Origin: Ahaetulla prasina
Lineage: Eukaryota > Chordata > Lepidosauria > Squamata > Colubridae
Reading direction: 5' to 3'
Assembly (NCBI RefSeq): GCF_028640845.1
Contig: NC_080541.1
Location: 2,646,935-2,710,934, forward strand
Length of the DNA: 64,000 nt
This document shows positions 26,201 through 38,200 of this stretch, in pieces. Each line of letters begins with the position of its first letter. Position 1 is the first letter of the stretch. The position numbers and the translations under genes were made by a program. The notes beneath the pieces are model-generated. The model was not told the origin of the DNA and made no database searches. It saw only the letters and a list, made by a program, of their open reading frames with translations.

Positions 26201-29200
26201 CTCCTCTCCTGGGTGTGGGAGCTTCTGAGCATGCACAGAGTGCCTTCTAAATTTAAGACCTCCAAAACAAGGAAGGACTGAATAATGGTAGGCAGGTCGG
26301 TCCCTCTCTAGCATTCCTCACTGCTTGAGTTAGGAGGGCGCTTTTCATTGTTGAAAAAAATAATTCGTTCTTAGTTTACATTTAATGGATTTTAATAAAA
26401 TGAGGCAGAGTTTGGATGAGTGGTGCGGTGGCCTAAAGGTGGAGCTCTTGCCTCACCATCAGGAGGCTGCGAGTTCGATCTTAGGTAGAGGCAGATATTT
26501 CTCTCTCTGGGCACAATGAGAATATATCTGCTGAACAAAACTCCGCATTGGCGACAGGGAAGGGCATCCGGCCATTAAAATGCTCTGCTAGCTCCGTTCA
26601 GTTGCCCTGACTACATCCCACAAGGGATTATGGGGCCGTTAAAAGAAACGTTAGAAGAGGCAGAGGTTGTGTGTTCAATGGCAAGACTTTCCTGGCAGAT
26701 GATCTGGGAGCCCTTCACCCCTTCAGCCTTGATACCTGTGTGTATGTGTGTGTCTGAGTTGGCACCTCTTCTCTTCCCCCCACCCAGGTGGTACCACCCG
26801 AACCTGACCCGTCTGCAGGCTGAGCACATGCTGATGCGGGTGCCCAGGGACGGCGCCTTCCTGGTGCGCAAGAGAAGCGAGGCCGACTCCTACGCCATCT
26901 CCTTCCGGTGAGCCTGGCCACAGCCCCGGGGGCTACAAGCAGGGTTGTACAGAGGGTCCTCGAGTTACGACCGTTCGTTTAGTGACCATCTGTTTGTACC
27001 TCGAGGGGCTGACCTTCTCCCTGCTTCTCCCCTCGACTTAACGGGATTTGGGGACCCCCCCCATGACAACCTTTGTCCCCCTCTCCCCCCCCCTCCCCAG
27101 GGCCGAGGGGAAGATCAAGCATTGCCGAGTCCAGCAGGAAGGGCGGCTTTTCACGCTGGGCAGCTCGGCGGAGTTCGAGAGTCTCCTCGACCTGGTCAGC
27201 TACTACGAGAAGCACCCGCTCTACCGCAAGATGAAGCTGCGGTACCCCATCAACGAGGAGACTTTGGAGAGGATGGGCACGGCGGTAAGAGGTCCCTCTG
27301 TCTGGTTCAGGGGTTGCCCCCCCCCCCCGGCCACTCCAACACCCAGCATTCCCCAGCCAGCATGGCTTCCCTTTTGCCACCAGCCCAAACTCTTATTTTC
27401 CCAAAAAAGTAGAAGAAAAGGGAAAGGGAGGGGAGGGAAGGAAGGGAGGGAAGGAAGGAAGGAAGGAAGGAAGGAAGGAAGGAAGGAAGGAAGGAAGGAA
27501 GGAAGGAAGGAAGGAAGGAAGGAAGGAATCAAGAAGATTTAAGAAAATGTTGGATTACCATCTGTCTGAAATGGTGTAGGGTTTCCTGCCTGGGCAGGGG
27601 GTTGGACTAGAAGACCTCCAAGGTCCCTTCCAACTCTGTTATTATTATTAAGATGGATGAATGAGTAGGAAAAGGTGGGAAGAGGGAGGGAGGGAGGAAA
27701 TAAGACATAGAGAAGAAAGGGAAGGATGAAAGGAAGGAAGGAGAAAAAGGAAGGAAGGAAAGAAAGGAAGGAAGGAAGGAAGGATGAAAATGAATGAAGG
27801 AAGAAAGGAAGGAAGGAAGGCATTGAGAAGATGGATGAATGAGGAGGGAGGAGGGAATAAGACATAGAGAAGAAAGGGAAGGATGAAAGGAAGAAAGGAA
27901 GAAGAAGGAAAGAGAAAGAAAGATGAAAATGAATGAATGACGAAAGGAAGGAAGGCATTAAGAAGATGGATGAATGAGGAGGGAGGGTGGAAGGAAGGAA
28001 AAAATAAGGCATCAAGAAGATTGATGAATGAGGGAAGGGGGGAGGAAATAAGGCATAGAGAAGAAAGGGAAGGATGAAAGGAAGGAAGGAGAAAAGGAAG
28101 GAAGGAAAGAAAGGAAGGAAGGAAGGAAGGATGAAAATGAATGAAGGAAGAAAGGAAGGAAGGAAGGCATTGAGAAGATGGATGAATGAGGAGGGAGGAG
28201 GGAATAAGACATAGAGAAGAAAGGGAAGGATGAAAGGAAGAAAGGAAGAAGAAGAGAAGAAAGATGAAAATGAATGAATGACGAAAGGAAGGAAGGCATT
28301 AAGAAGATGGATGAATGAGGAGGGAGGGTGGAAGGAAGGAAAAAATAAGGCATCAAGAAGATTGATGAATGAGGGAAGGGGGGAGGAAATAAGGCATAGA
28401 GAAGAGAAGAAAGGGAAGGAAGAAAAGAAACAGAAAGATAGGAAGAAAGGAAGGAAGGAAGGCATTGAGAAGATGGATGAATGGGGAAGGAGGAGGGAGG
28501 GAGGGAGGAAATAAGACATAGAGAAGAGAGGGAAGGATGAAAGGAAGAAAAAGGAAAGAGAAAGAAAGAAAGATGAAAATGAATAAATGACGAAAGGAAG
28601 GAAGGCATTAAGAAGATGGATGGATGAGGAGGGAGGGTGGAAGGAAAGAAAAAATAAGGCATCAAGAAGATGGATGAATGAGGGACGGAGGAAATAAGGC
28701 ACAGAAAAGAGAAGAAAGAGAAGAAGGAAGGAAGGAAGGCCCAATCCTCCCTGAATTTAACCCAAATCAAGCATTAAATTTATTTCTCCTGGAATAAATA
28801 TGAATGCCAAACAGTGAATTAGCAGGACTACCTCCCTGGAGTCTTGTTATTTCTGACGAGTTCTGCACGGAGAGCTCAAAGTCCTAAAAACCCTAAAGCT
28901 CTCTCGACCTACTTCCATCACATAGATCTGCCTCTTGGTCATTTAGAAATTATTTTCGAACTTGCTGATGCCTATTGGAGGTCTGATAGAAATAACAGTG
29001 GAGTAGAAAGAGACAACAACACACAGCCGACAATAGTTTGGAGAAAGCGTGAGAGTTATTTTCAGTCCAATCTACTTTTTTACTTTAGTTCCATTAGTAC
29101 AAAGAAGGTCATTCAAGCTTTTATTTTTTTTCCCTCTCCCTCGATTTGGGGGTGGGTGGGTCTTCTTCCATATTTGGGGTCCTTAGAAATGGAGTGGACC

Positions 29201-32200
29201 AGAGTTTCTTCACCTCAGCAACTTTAAGAAGAGTGGACTTCATTTTTAAATTGTTTCAAGTAGTGAAATATTTTCCTTCTTTTCTGAGCTGAATTCAAAC
29301 CATTAACATTCCATGACAAAATTCTATTTGCCATTACTGGCCTCCTGAAGCTTTGAAGCAGACAACGGAAGATCCTCCTCCGGTATCTTCCGTCTAGCTC
29401 CTCCCACAGCTTCCATACTGGGGTCCTTGACTTCTACTTTGAAGCTGTTGCTCTTCTTTACGCTTAAGAGCTCCTCTTGTCACAACCCTTGGGCCAGGGT
29501 TTTAGTCACAAATCTCGTTCTTTCCTGACAGGAGCTGGATTATGGGGCGCTGTATGAGGTGAGGAGCCCTCACTTTTATGTGGAAGCCAACAAGATGCCC
29601 GTGGCCAAGGTAAGTGGGTGAGGCTGGGGAGCTAATTCTACATTTGGTGTGTTGCGGTTTTAAGAATAGATTTAGCCATCTTCTCCCAAAGGTGCTTTTT
29701 CACAAAAAAACCCCCCAAAAAAACCTTTCCTGTTTTTCTTTCCTTGAAAAGGTTTCGCTTCCCACCCAAGAAGCTTCTTCAGTTCTTCAGAATATACAGC
29801 TACATTAGTTCAGAACTGGAGAAGCTTCTTGGGTGGGAAGCGAAACGTTTTCAAAGGGGAAAAAACCCCAAAAGAATCGAGTTGCATTTTGGAAAAACTA
29901 TGATCTGGATCAGGGGTCTCCAACCTTGGCAACTTTAAGACTTGTGGACTTCAACTCCCAAAGTTCCTCAGCCAGCTTTGCTCAGGTTGGTTGGAGACCC
30001 CTGATCTGGATGATTGAGTATCTTCTCATATTAGATTCTCAGTTTATGGATTTAGCTCTCTTCTCATTGTTACAATTAAAAATACAGCCTACAACAGTTC
30101 ATTTCGTTGTTCAAAGTTACTGAAAAAAGTGAATTATGACTGTTTTTCACACTTACGACCGTTGTAGCATCCTTGAGGTCACGTGATTAAAATTCAGAGG
30201 CTCGGCAACTGGCATGTACTTATGACGGTTGCAGTCCCCCGTTAATCCCCTTTCGTGGCCTTCTGACGAGGAAAGTCAGTGGGGAAGCCATTAACAATTG
30301 TGTGACTAACTTAACAACTGCAGGGATATCATTTAACAAACGTGTCAAGGCAAGTCCTAAAATGGGACGAAACTCCCTTAATAAATGTCTCACTGGCTAA
30401 CATCAACTCCAGACTCCATTGTGGTCATTCTACCTTTGCAGTGTACCGTAAAGGCCTTGTATGACTACAAAGCCCAGCGAGAAGACGAGCTCTCCTTCTG
30501 CAAACAAGCCATCATCCACAACGTTGACCAGCAGGATGGGGGATGGTGAGTCCCAGATGAATTTGGAAGGAGGAACTTCAAGGGACCTTTGCTGGGTAAC
30601 TCCAAAGTAGCCAGGAATCTCAGCTCAGGAAGGAAAAAGGGCCCCCAAAATATAACGGAGTAACCGAGTTGGAAGGGACCTCGGAGGTCTTCTAGTCCAA
30701 CCCCCTGCTGCACAAGCAGGAGATGTTACACCATTTCAGACAAGTGGCTGTCCAGTCTTTTCTTGAAAACCTCCAGCGATGGAGCACCCACAACTTCTGG
30801 TGGCAAGTTGTTCCACTAATTAAAAGGATAACAGAATAATATTTGGAAGGGAGCTTGAGATCTTCTAGTCCAACCCCTTGCTCAACCAGGAGACCCTACA
30901 TACCATTTCTGACAGATGGCTGCCTAGTCTCCTCTTAAAAAAACCTCCAGTGTTGGAGCACCCGCAACGTCTGGTGGCAAGCTGTTCCACTGATTAATAT
31001 TTCTCTCCGTCAGAAAATTCCTTCTTAGTGCTAAGTTGCTTCTCTCCTTGATCAGTTTCCATCCATTGTTTCTTGACGTACCTTATACCACCAGACTTGA
31101 AATCCTGGGATTAGAAAACTTAGAACTCTGCCGACTCAGACATGACCTGTGTTTAACACACAGAATCATCTATTGCAATGTCCTTCCTGTTAAAGATTAT
31201 TTCAGCTTCAATCGCAATAATACAAGAGCAAACAATAGATTTAAGCTTAATGTCAACCGCTTCAAACTTGATTGCAGAAAATATGACTTCTGTAACATTC
31301 TGTAATGCTTGGAACTCATTACCTGACTCCATAGTCTCTACTCAAAATCCCAAAATCTTTAACCAAAAACTCTCTACTATTGACCTCACCCTATTCCTAA
31401 GAGGTCTGTAAGGGGCGTGCATAAGAGCACAAACGTGCCTACCGTTCCTGTCCTATTGTTTTCTTTCGTTATATCCAATTAATATAGTTATTGTGTGCTT
31501 ATGCTTATATATATATGCTTATATATTATATAGTTACTTTCATGCTTATGTAGGTCTTTGGTTATTCGGGTTTTCTCCCGCGTAAAATTGGAAGTGTCTT
31601 GGCGACGTTTCGACGAAGTCTCATTCGTCATCTTCAGTCTTCAGTTTCGTGCTTCTGGGAGCAATGTGTGATTGCAGCTGTTCCTTCCTTCCTTTCATGC
31701 TTATGCTTATATATACTGTTGTGACAAAATAAAAAATAAAAATCTTGGGGTTTACGACTTAAATGCTTTGATGACTTCCTCCCCTGGTTTTTTTTCTCCT
31801 TTGTTTAAAAGACCTTCTGATACCTAGAAAAGGACATTCAGGGTTTATTCTTGGCTAATGCCCTGCAGGGCCGCTATTTTGCGGAGGAACTGACAACTGG
31901 GACCAACATGCGCAAAGGAAAGGAATTAGAATACGTCACATGCAATTTTGCTTGGCGATGATGGCTACATGATGGGCTGATTAATCCTTGCTCCTTGGAA
32001 GCACCATCTTGATCTAACTCAACTGATCATCTCGAACAATTAACCAGTGGAACAGCTTGCCACTAGAAGTTGTGAATGCTCCAACGCTGGAGGATTTTAA
32101 GAACAGACTGGACAACCACTTGTCTGAAATAGCATAGGGCTTTCTGCCTGAGCAGGGGGGCAGACTAGAAGACCTCCAAGGTCCCTTCTAGCTCTATTCT

Positions 32201-35200
32201 GATTGATTGACTTGATCAAAATTTGGGTGCTTGGCAACCAACTTGTATTGATCACTGTTTTGGCCTCCTGGGTTCATTTCATCTCCCTTTGTGAACTTCC
32301 CAGCCAGTTTCTGACAAACAAAAGCAGTGGGAAATATTGGATTTGCTTAACCACCCCCCAATTCACTTAACAACTGCAGTGATTCACTTAACAACCATGG
32401 CAAAAAAAAAAGGGGCCATAAAATCAGACACAACTCCCTTCACAACCGCCTTGCTTAGCAATGGAAATTCCGGTTGGGACTTCGGTCGTAAGTCGAGGAT
32501 TACCTATATTCACGCACCAGGGGCTGCGGCGAGAGAAACGTGCCGTTGCCCTGTTCTGTTTTGCTTGTGTACCGTTGCGTCCCACGTCGTCACAACTGTC
32601 TTTCTCCCCTTTCTTTCCTTTCTCCCTCCCAGGTGGCGAGGAGATTATGGCGGGAAGAAGCAGCTGTGGTTCCCTGCTAACTACGTGGAGGAGACCTTGA
32701 GTACCTCCGCGCCGGAGCAGGACGAAGCGGTCAGTTTGTGTTTTTCCCAGCTTTCTTTGGGAAACTGCTACGAATGTAGAGAGGAGAAACCATGTTGGCT
32801 TCATCCTGGCTAGCCTTCCTGTTGTGTCTGCGCCCCCCGAGCTGGGCCCTCTGCCAGAAAGTGACTTGGAAAATGAGGGGGAAGGGCCATCAGGACTTAC
32901 CCTCGGGAGCACCGGCTTCCCTGGTTCAGCTCCAGGAGCCAGAAGCAGGCCAGGTGGAGGAGATAACGAGGCCTCCGTCCCCTGACTCTTTCCCCCCACA
33001 GGCCACGCCTCCAGATCCAGCTGATGGCAATCAGGCCTGGCTGGACCCTAGGTTTTGTAGGCAGGAGAGGCGGGAACAACAGAAGCAGGGGTGGGGCAGG
33101 CCTAGGAAGTGCTGAGTCATGGAGCCACACCCCACAGGATATAAAAGCAGCAAGGGCTGCTATACCACTTCGTGGCAAGCAAATCAACTGCTTAACTAGA
33201 GCTGGAGTACTGCTTGTTCCTTGTTCTTGACTCATCAAGAGAGATAACAGAGACACTTGGCAGGCACTTGCTAGTTTGCTGCCGGAGCTGATAGTGGCTG
33301 GCTAATTAAGTAATTGCTCGGACTGAGGCAAGGGGGGACAGAACACTTTCCCTCTGGGCAGAGGTGGGCTTCACATATGGTAGCTACAGGTTCACCCAGC
33401 AGCGGAAATGTAAGCACGCGCCATCTGCCCGTGCGTGCGGCGTCACAAAACACGATAATTTGCACTCGCGCACCATCCACACATGTGTACGATGTTAAAC
33501 AGCATGACAATTTGCTCACGCGCGCCATGTGCACATGCGTGCGGCGTCCAAAACGCAGCGATATAGGGCGGGATTGCAGCCAGGTGGGCCCACTCACAAG
33601 TTGCCACTACCGGTCCACCCGAACTGCTCCGAACCGGCTGAATCCCAGCTCTGCTTCTGGGAATGTGGGACTCCACCCAGCACATCTACAGGAACCGAAG
33701 AAGGAGGCTGCAGCTCCATCTTTTCTGAGGAGGGAGTGCAAATACAGATAGTCCTCAACTTACAACCACCATGGAGGCCAGAATACGTTGCTAAGCGAGA
33801 CATTTGTTACAACACGGTTCTTAAGCGAATCTGGCTTCCCCGTTGACTTTGCTCGTTGGAAGGTCGCAAAACAGGGAATACGTGACCCCAGGATGCAGCA
33901 ACGGTCATAAATATGAATCAGTTGCCCAATTTTGATCACATAACCATGGGGGTGCTGCAACGGTCGTAAGTGTGAAAATGGGTCATAAGTCACTTTTTTG
34001 GGCCCATTGCAACTTTGAATGGTCACTAAATGAATTGTTGTAAGTCAAGGACTACCTGTACAGTTAATTCTCAATAGTTTGTTTAGTGACCCAAAGTTAC
34101 AAAAGCACTGAAAAAAAGGGACTTATGACCATTTTTCACCCCTACGACGGTTGTAGCATCCCCGTGGTCACGTGATAAAAATCCAGATGCTTGGCAACTG
34201 ACTCATATTTATGACGGTCGCAGTGTCCCGGGGTCATGCGATTCCCCTTTTGGAACCTCCTGACGAGCAGTGTCCATGGGGAAACCAGATTCACTTAACG
34301 ACCGGGTTACTAACGTAACAGCTACAGCGATTTGCTTAACGACTGTGGGAAGAAAGTTCATTAAATGGGTCAAAATGCATTTAACAACTGTCTCACTTAG
34401 CAGCATAAATTCTGGGCTCGATTGTGGTCGTAAGTTCGAGGACTACTTGTATTTGAATTCCCTTCCCAGAAAGATGGAACTGCGCCCTCCATCTTCAGTT
34501 CCTGGCTGGGGAATTCTGGGAAATGAAGTCCACGCAGCTTAAAGTTGCACAGGTTTTAAAAAATACATATTTTGGTTTAAGAATAGAATAGAATTTTTAT
34601 TGGCCAAGTGTGATTGGACACACAAGGAATTTGTCTTTGGTGCAGATGCTCTCAGTGTACATAAAAGAAAAGATACCTTCATCAAGGTACAACATTTACA
34701 ACACAAATGATGGTCAATATATCAATATAAATCATAAGGATTGCCAGCAACAAGTTATAGTCATACAGTCATAAGTGGAAAGAGATTGGTGATGGGAACA
34801 ATGAGAAGATTAATAGTAGTGCAGATTCAGTAAATAGTTTGACAGTGTTGATGGAATTATTTGTTTAGCAGAGTGATGGCCTTCGGGAAAAAAACTGTTC
34901 TTGTGTCTAGTTGTTCTGGTGTGCAGTGCTCTATAGCGTCGTTTTGAGGGTAGGAGTTGAAACAGTTTATGTCCTGATGTGAGGGATCTGTAAATATTTT
35001 CACGGCCCTCTTCTTGATTCGTGCAGTATACAGGTCCTCAATGGAAGGCAGGTTGGTAGCAATTAAAAAAAATTAAAAATTAAAAAATTAAAAATTAAAA
35101 AAAAAGAGCTACTAGAACAGTCAGTGAACAGAAGTGACCTTAATTAACAACAACAAAAAGTGTTTCATTTTAACATTGCTGCCCTCCCGTTTTCTCTTTC

Positions 35201-38200
35201 TCCCCCCTCCCTATCCCAGTCGGTGGAGAACAGCCCTTTGGGGAACTTCCTGAAAGGCTTCATCGACGTCCCGTCGTGCCACGTGGGTGAGTGTCTTGCG
35301 CAGAGGTTCCGTGCCTGGCGGTGAGTAGCGGAGCGCTTCGGAGGAGGGCGGTCGGGCGCCTGAGCCTCTTTCCTCTTTCCCTGGAGGCCTGCCTCTGACT
35401 TTGGGGACCCTGCCTTATTTTATTTTATTTTATTTTATTTTATTTTATTTTATTATTTTATTTTATTTTATCTTATTTTATTTTATTTTATCTATTTTAT
35501 TTATTTTATCTATTTTATTTATTTGTTTTATTTATTTATCTAATTTTATTCTATTTTATTTTTTAATTTAATTTAATTTAATTTTTTATTTTATTTTATC
35601 TTATTTTATTTTATTTATTTTATTTTTATTTTATTTTTTATTTTATTTTTTATTCTACTTTATTTTATTTTATTTATTTTATTTTACATATTTTATTTTA
35701 CTTTATATTTGTTTTATTTATTTTATTTATTTTATTTATTTATCTAATTTTATTCTATTTTATTTTTTGTTAATTTAATTTTTAATTTTATTTTTTATCA
35801 TTTTATTTTATTTTATCTAATTTTATTATATTCTATTTTATTTTATTTTATTTTATTTTTTATTCTACTTTATTTATTTATTTAATGCATTTTATTTTAC
35901 TTTATTTTATCTTTTTATTATCTTTTATTATTTTATTTTACGTTATTTTATTTCATATTTTATTTTTATTTCCGGATGGTTTGCAACCTACAACCATTCT
36001 TTTACTGACCATTTGAAGTTACAACCGAACTGGAAACAAACTGACTTTGGACCATTTTTCCAAACAGACCACCGTTGCGGCTCCCCACCCCCCACCCCCA
36101 TGGACACACAATCAAAAAAACGTATTGTTTTGATGCAGCTTTTCACAAACGTTTTGATTGTCTAGAGAGCTCAGTTGTAATCTGGATTCTCCGTGGTCAG
36201 AAGGTGGCCGAAGGGGATCACGTGACCCCAGGACACTGCAACCAACATAAGGACATGCCAGTTGCCGAGCAGCTGAGCTCCGATCATGTGACCGCGGGGA
36301 GGTTGCAATGGTCGTAGGTGTGAAAAATGGATATAACTCATTCTTTTCCAGTGCCCGTGTAACTTCAAATGGTCATTAAACAAACGGTTGTAAGTTGAGG
36401 ATGACCTGTAACCATGAAGGTCATCTAGTCCAGCTCTTGCTCAACGGGAAGAGAGAGATTTTGGACAGACGACCACTGAGCTGCTGCTGAAGAGCACCAG
36501 GGAAGCCCTCCCTGCATGTGTCGTGTCCCACCCCCCACTCTGCCGAACGAGTCAAGGAAGTCCGTAACAAACTTGACAACGAAGCCTCTGCAGCTTGCCA
36601 AGTTCCTTCGAGGTTTATCAGGGCAGGCAGGAGTTCAAGTTGTGACTTCAGCGATAGGGTCCGGTATCAGCAAACTAGATAAGACTTTGCTTGACTCAAG
36701 GTTGGAATGCCGAAAGCAGGTCCTTTATATAGGCTGTGGGGTGTGGCCCCATGACTCAGCATTTATCCAGGCCTGCCCCACCCCTCCTGCTGCTGGCGTC
36801 GCCTCTCAGATCTCCGGAAGCGAGGGTCCACCTACCCTGAATTGTATTCAGCTGGATCTGCTGTCAGTAATTCCAGCACCTGGCTGGCTTCCTCTGACGG
36901 CTGAGCCGAAGGAACACTTGCTGTATGAGTGAGGTTTATTGGGCTTGTCCTTTCACTCCTGGAATCGTCTCCGGGCATGGGGCCAGGGCCGGGGGCTGGA
37001 GGCATGACAGGTCGTTCATCTTCATTATCAGACTCAGAGTCTGATAACAGGCCCGGTTGGAGACGGGAGGGGCCCGGCTGAGGAGAGGAGGGAGGACGAG
37101 TCACAACAGCATGTGGCCGCCGGTCGATCGTTGTCCTCTTCCAGTTATTTTGCCCCAAATGGGAGACCAGCAACCCCCTGCGCCCCGCATGCTCCCCACC
37201 CCCGTCCTGCGTTGGGGGGCCTTTTCCAGTAAAGCCGCCCCCTCTGATGTCCTTGTAGTTATCTCGAAAGACGCCAGGAGCCCCAAACCCTTTGTCTTCA
37301 CCATCCATTCTCAGCAGATGACCCACCCATCCCAGTCGCTGGATGTCGCCACGGATACTCTGGAGGAGTTGAACGACTGGGTGGCCAAGATCAGAGAGGT
37401 CACGCAGAACGCAGACGCTAGGGTGAGTCCTCCTGAGGGGAGTTTTCTGGTTGGAAGATCTGGTCCCTCAGGTTTTGGGGTTGGCTCCACAAGGTGCTCG
37501 TTTGAAGATGCGGAGTCTTAGGACTTTGGGAAAGTTGGTCCTGGGATCGAATGCGGTGGAATGGGACTCGGGATGCAGCCAAGGGCTTTTTCTGTCTCTA
37601 TTGGCCAAACTGCCTCATGGAAGAAGACACAATAACAGAAAAACAAAAGTTGGAAGGGACCTTGGAGGTCTTCTAAGTTCAGGCAGGAAACCTTACACAA
37701 TTCAGGACAAATGGTTGTCCAGTCTCCTCTTAAAATCCTCCTGTGTTGGAGCACCCACAACTTCTGGAGGCAAGTTGTTCCACTGGTTAACTGTTCTCGC
37801 TGCTAGGAAGTTTCTCCCTAGTTCTAGGTTGCTTCTCTCCTTCCATCCACGGCTTCTTGTCTTCTCTCCTTCCATCCACGGCTTCTTGTCTTCTCTCCTC
37901 CCATCCACGGCTTCTTGTCTTCTCTCCTTCCATCCACGGCTTCTTGTCTTCTTTCCTTCCATCCACGGCTTCTTGTCTTCTCTCCTTCCATCCACGGCTT
38001 CTTGTCTTCTTTCCTTCCATCCACGGCTTCTTGTCTTCTCTCCTTCCATCCACGGCTTCTTGTCTTCTCTCCTTCCATCCACGGCTTCTTGTCTTCTCTC
38101 CTTCCATCCACGGCTTCTTGTCTTCTCTCCTTCCATCCACGGCTTCTTGTCTTCTCTCCTTCCATCCACGGCTTCTTGTCTTCTCTCCTTCCATCCACGG

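Noticed and set aside
24563..26314. Very long open frames (up to 583 codons) on both strands
   Set aside because: They lie on a polypyrimidine/polypurine block with almost no T-A-R codons possible. The peptides are Ser/Phe/Pro/Leu or Glu/Lys/Arg/Gly repeats.
27539..28770. 401-codon and 252-codon reverse frames
   Set aside because: Purine-rich higher-order repeat; only compositional Phe/Ser/Pro/Leu sequence.
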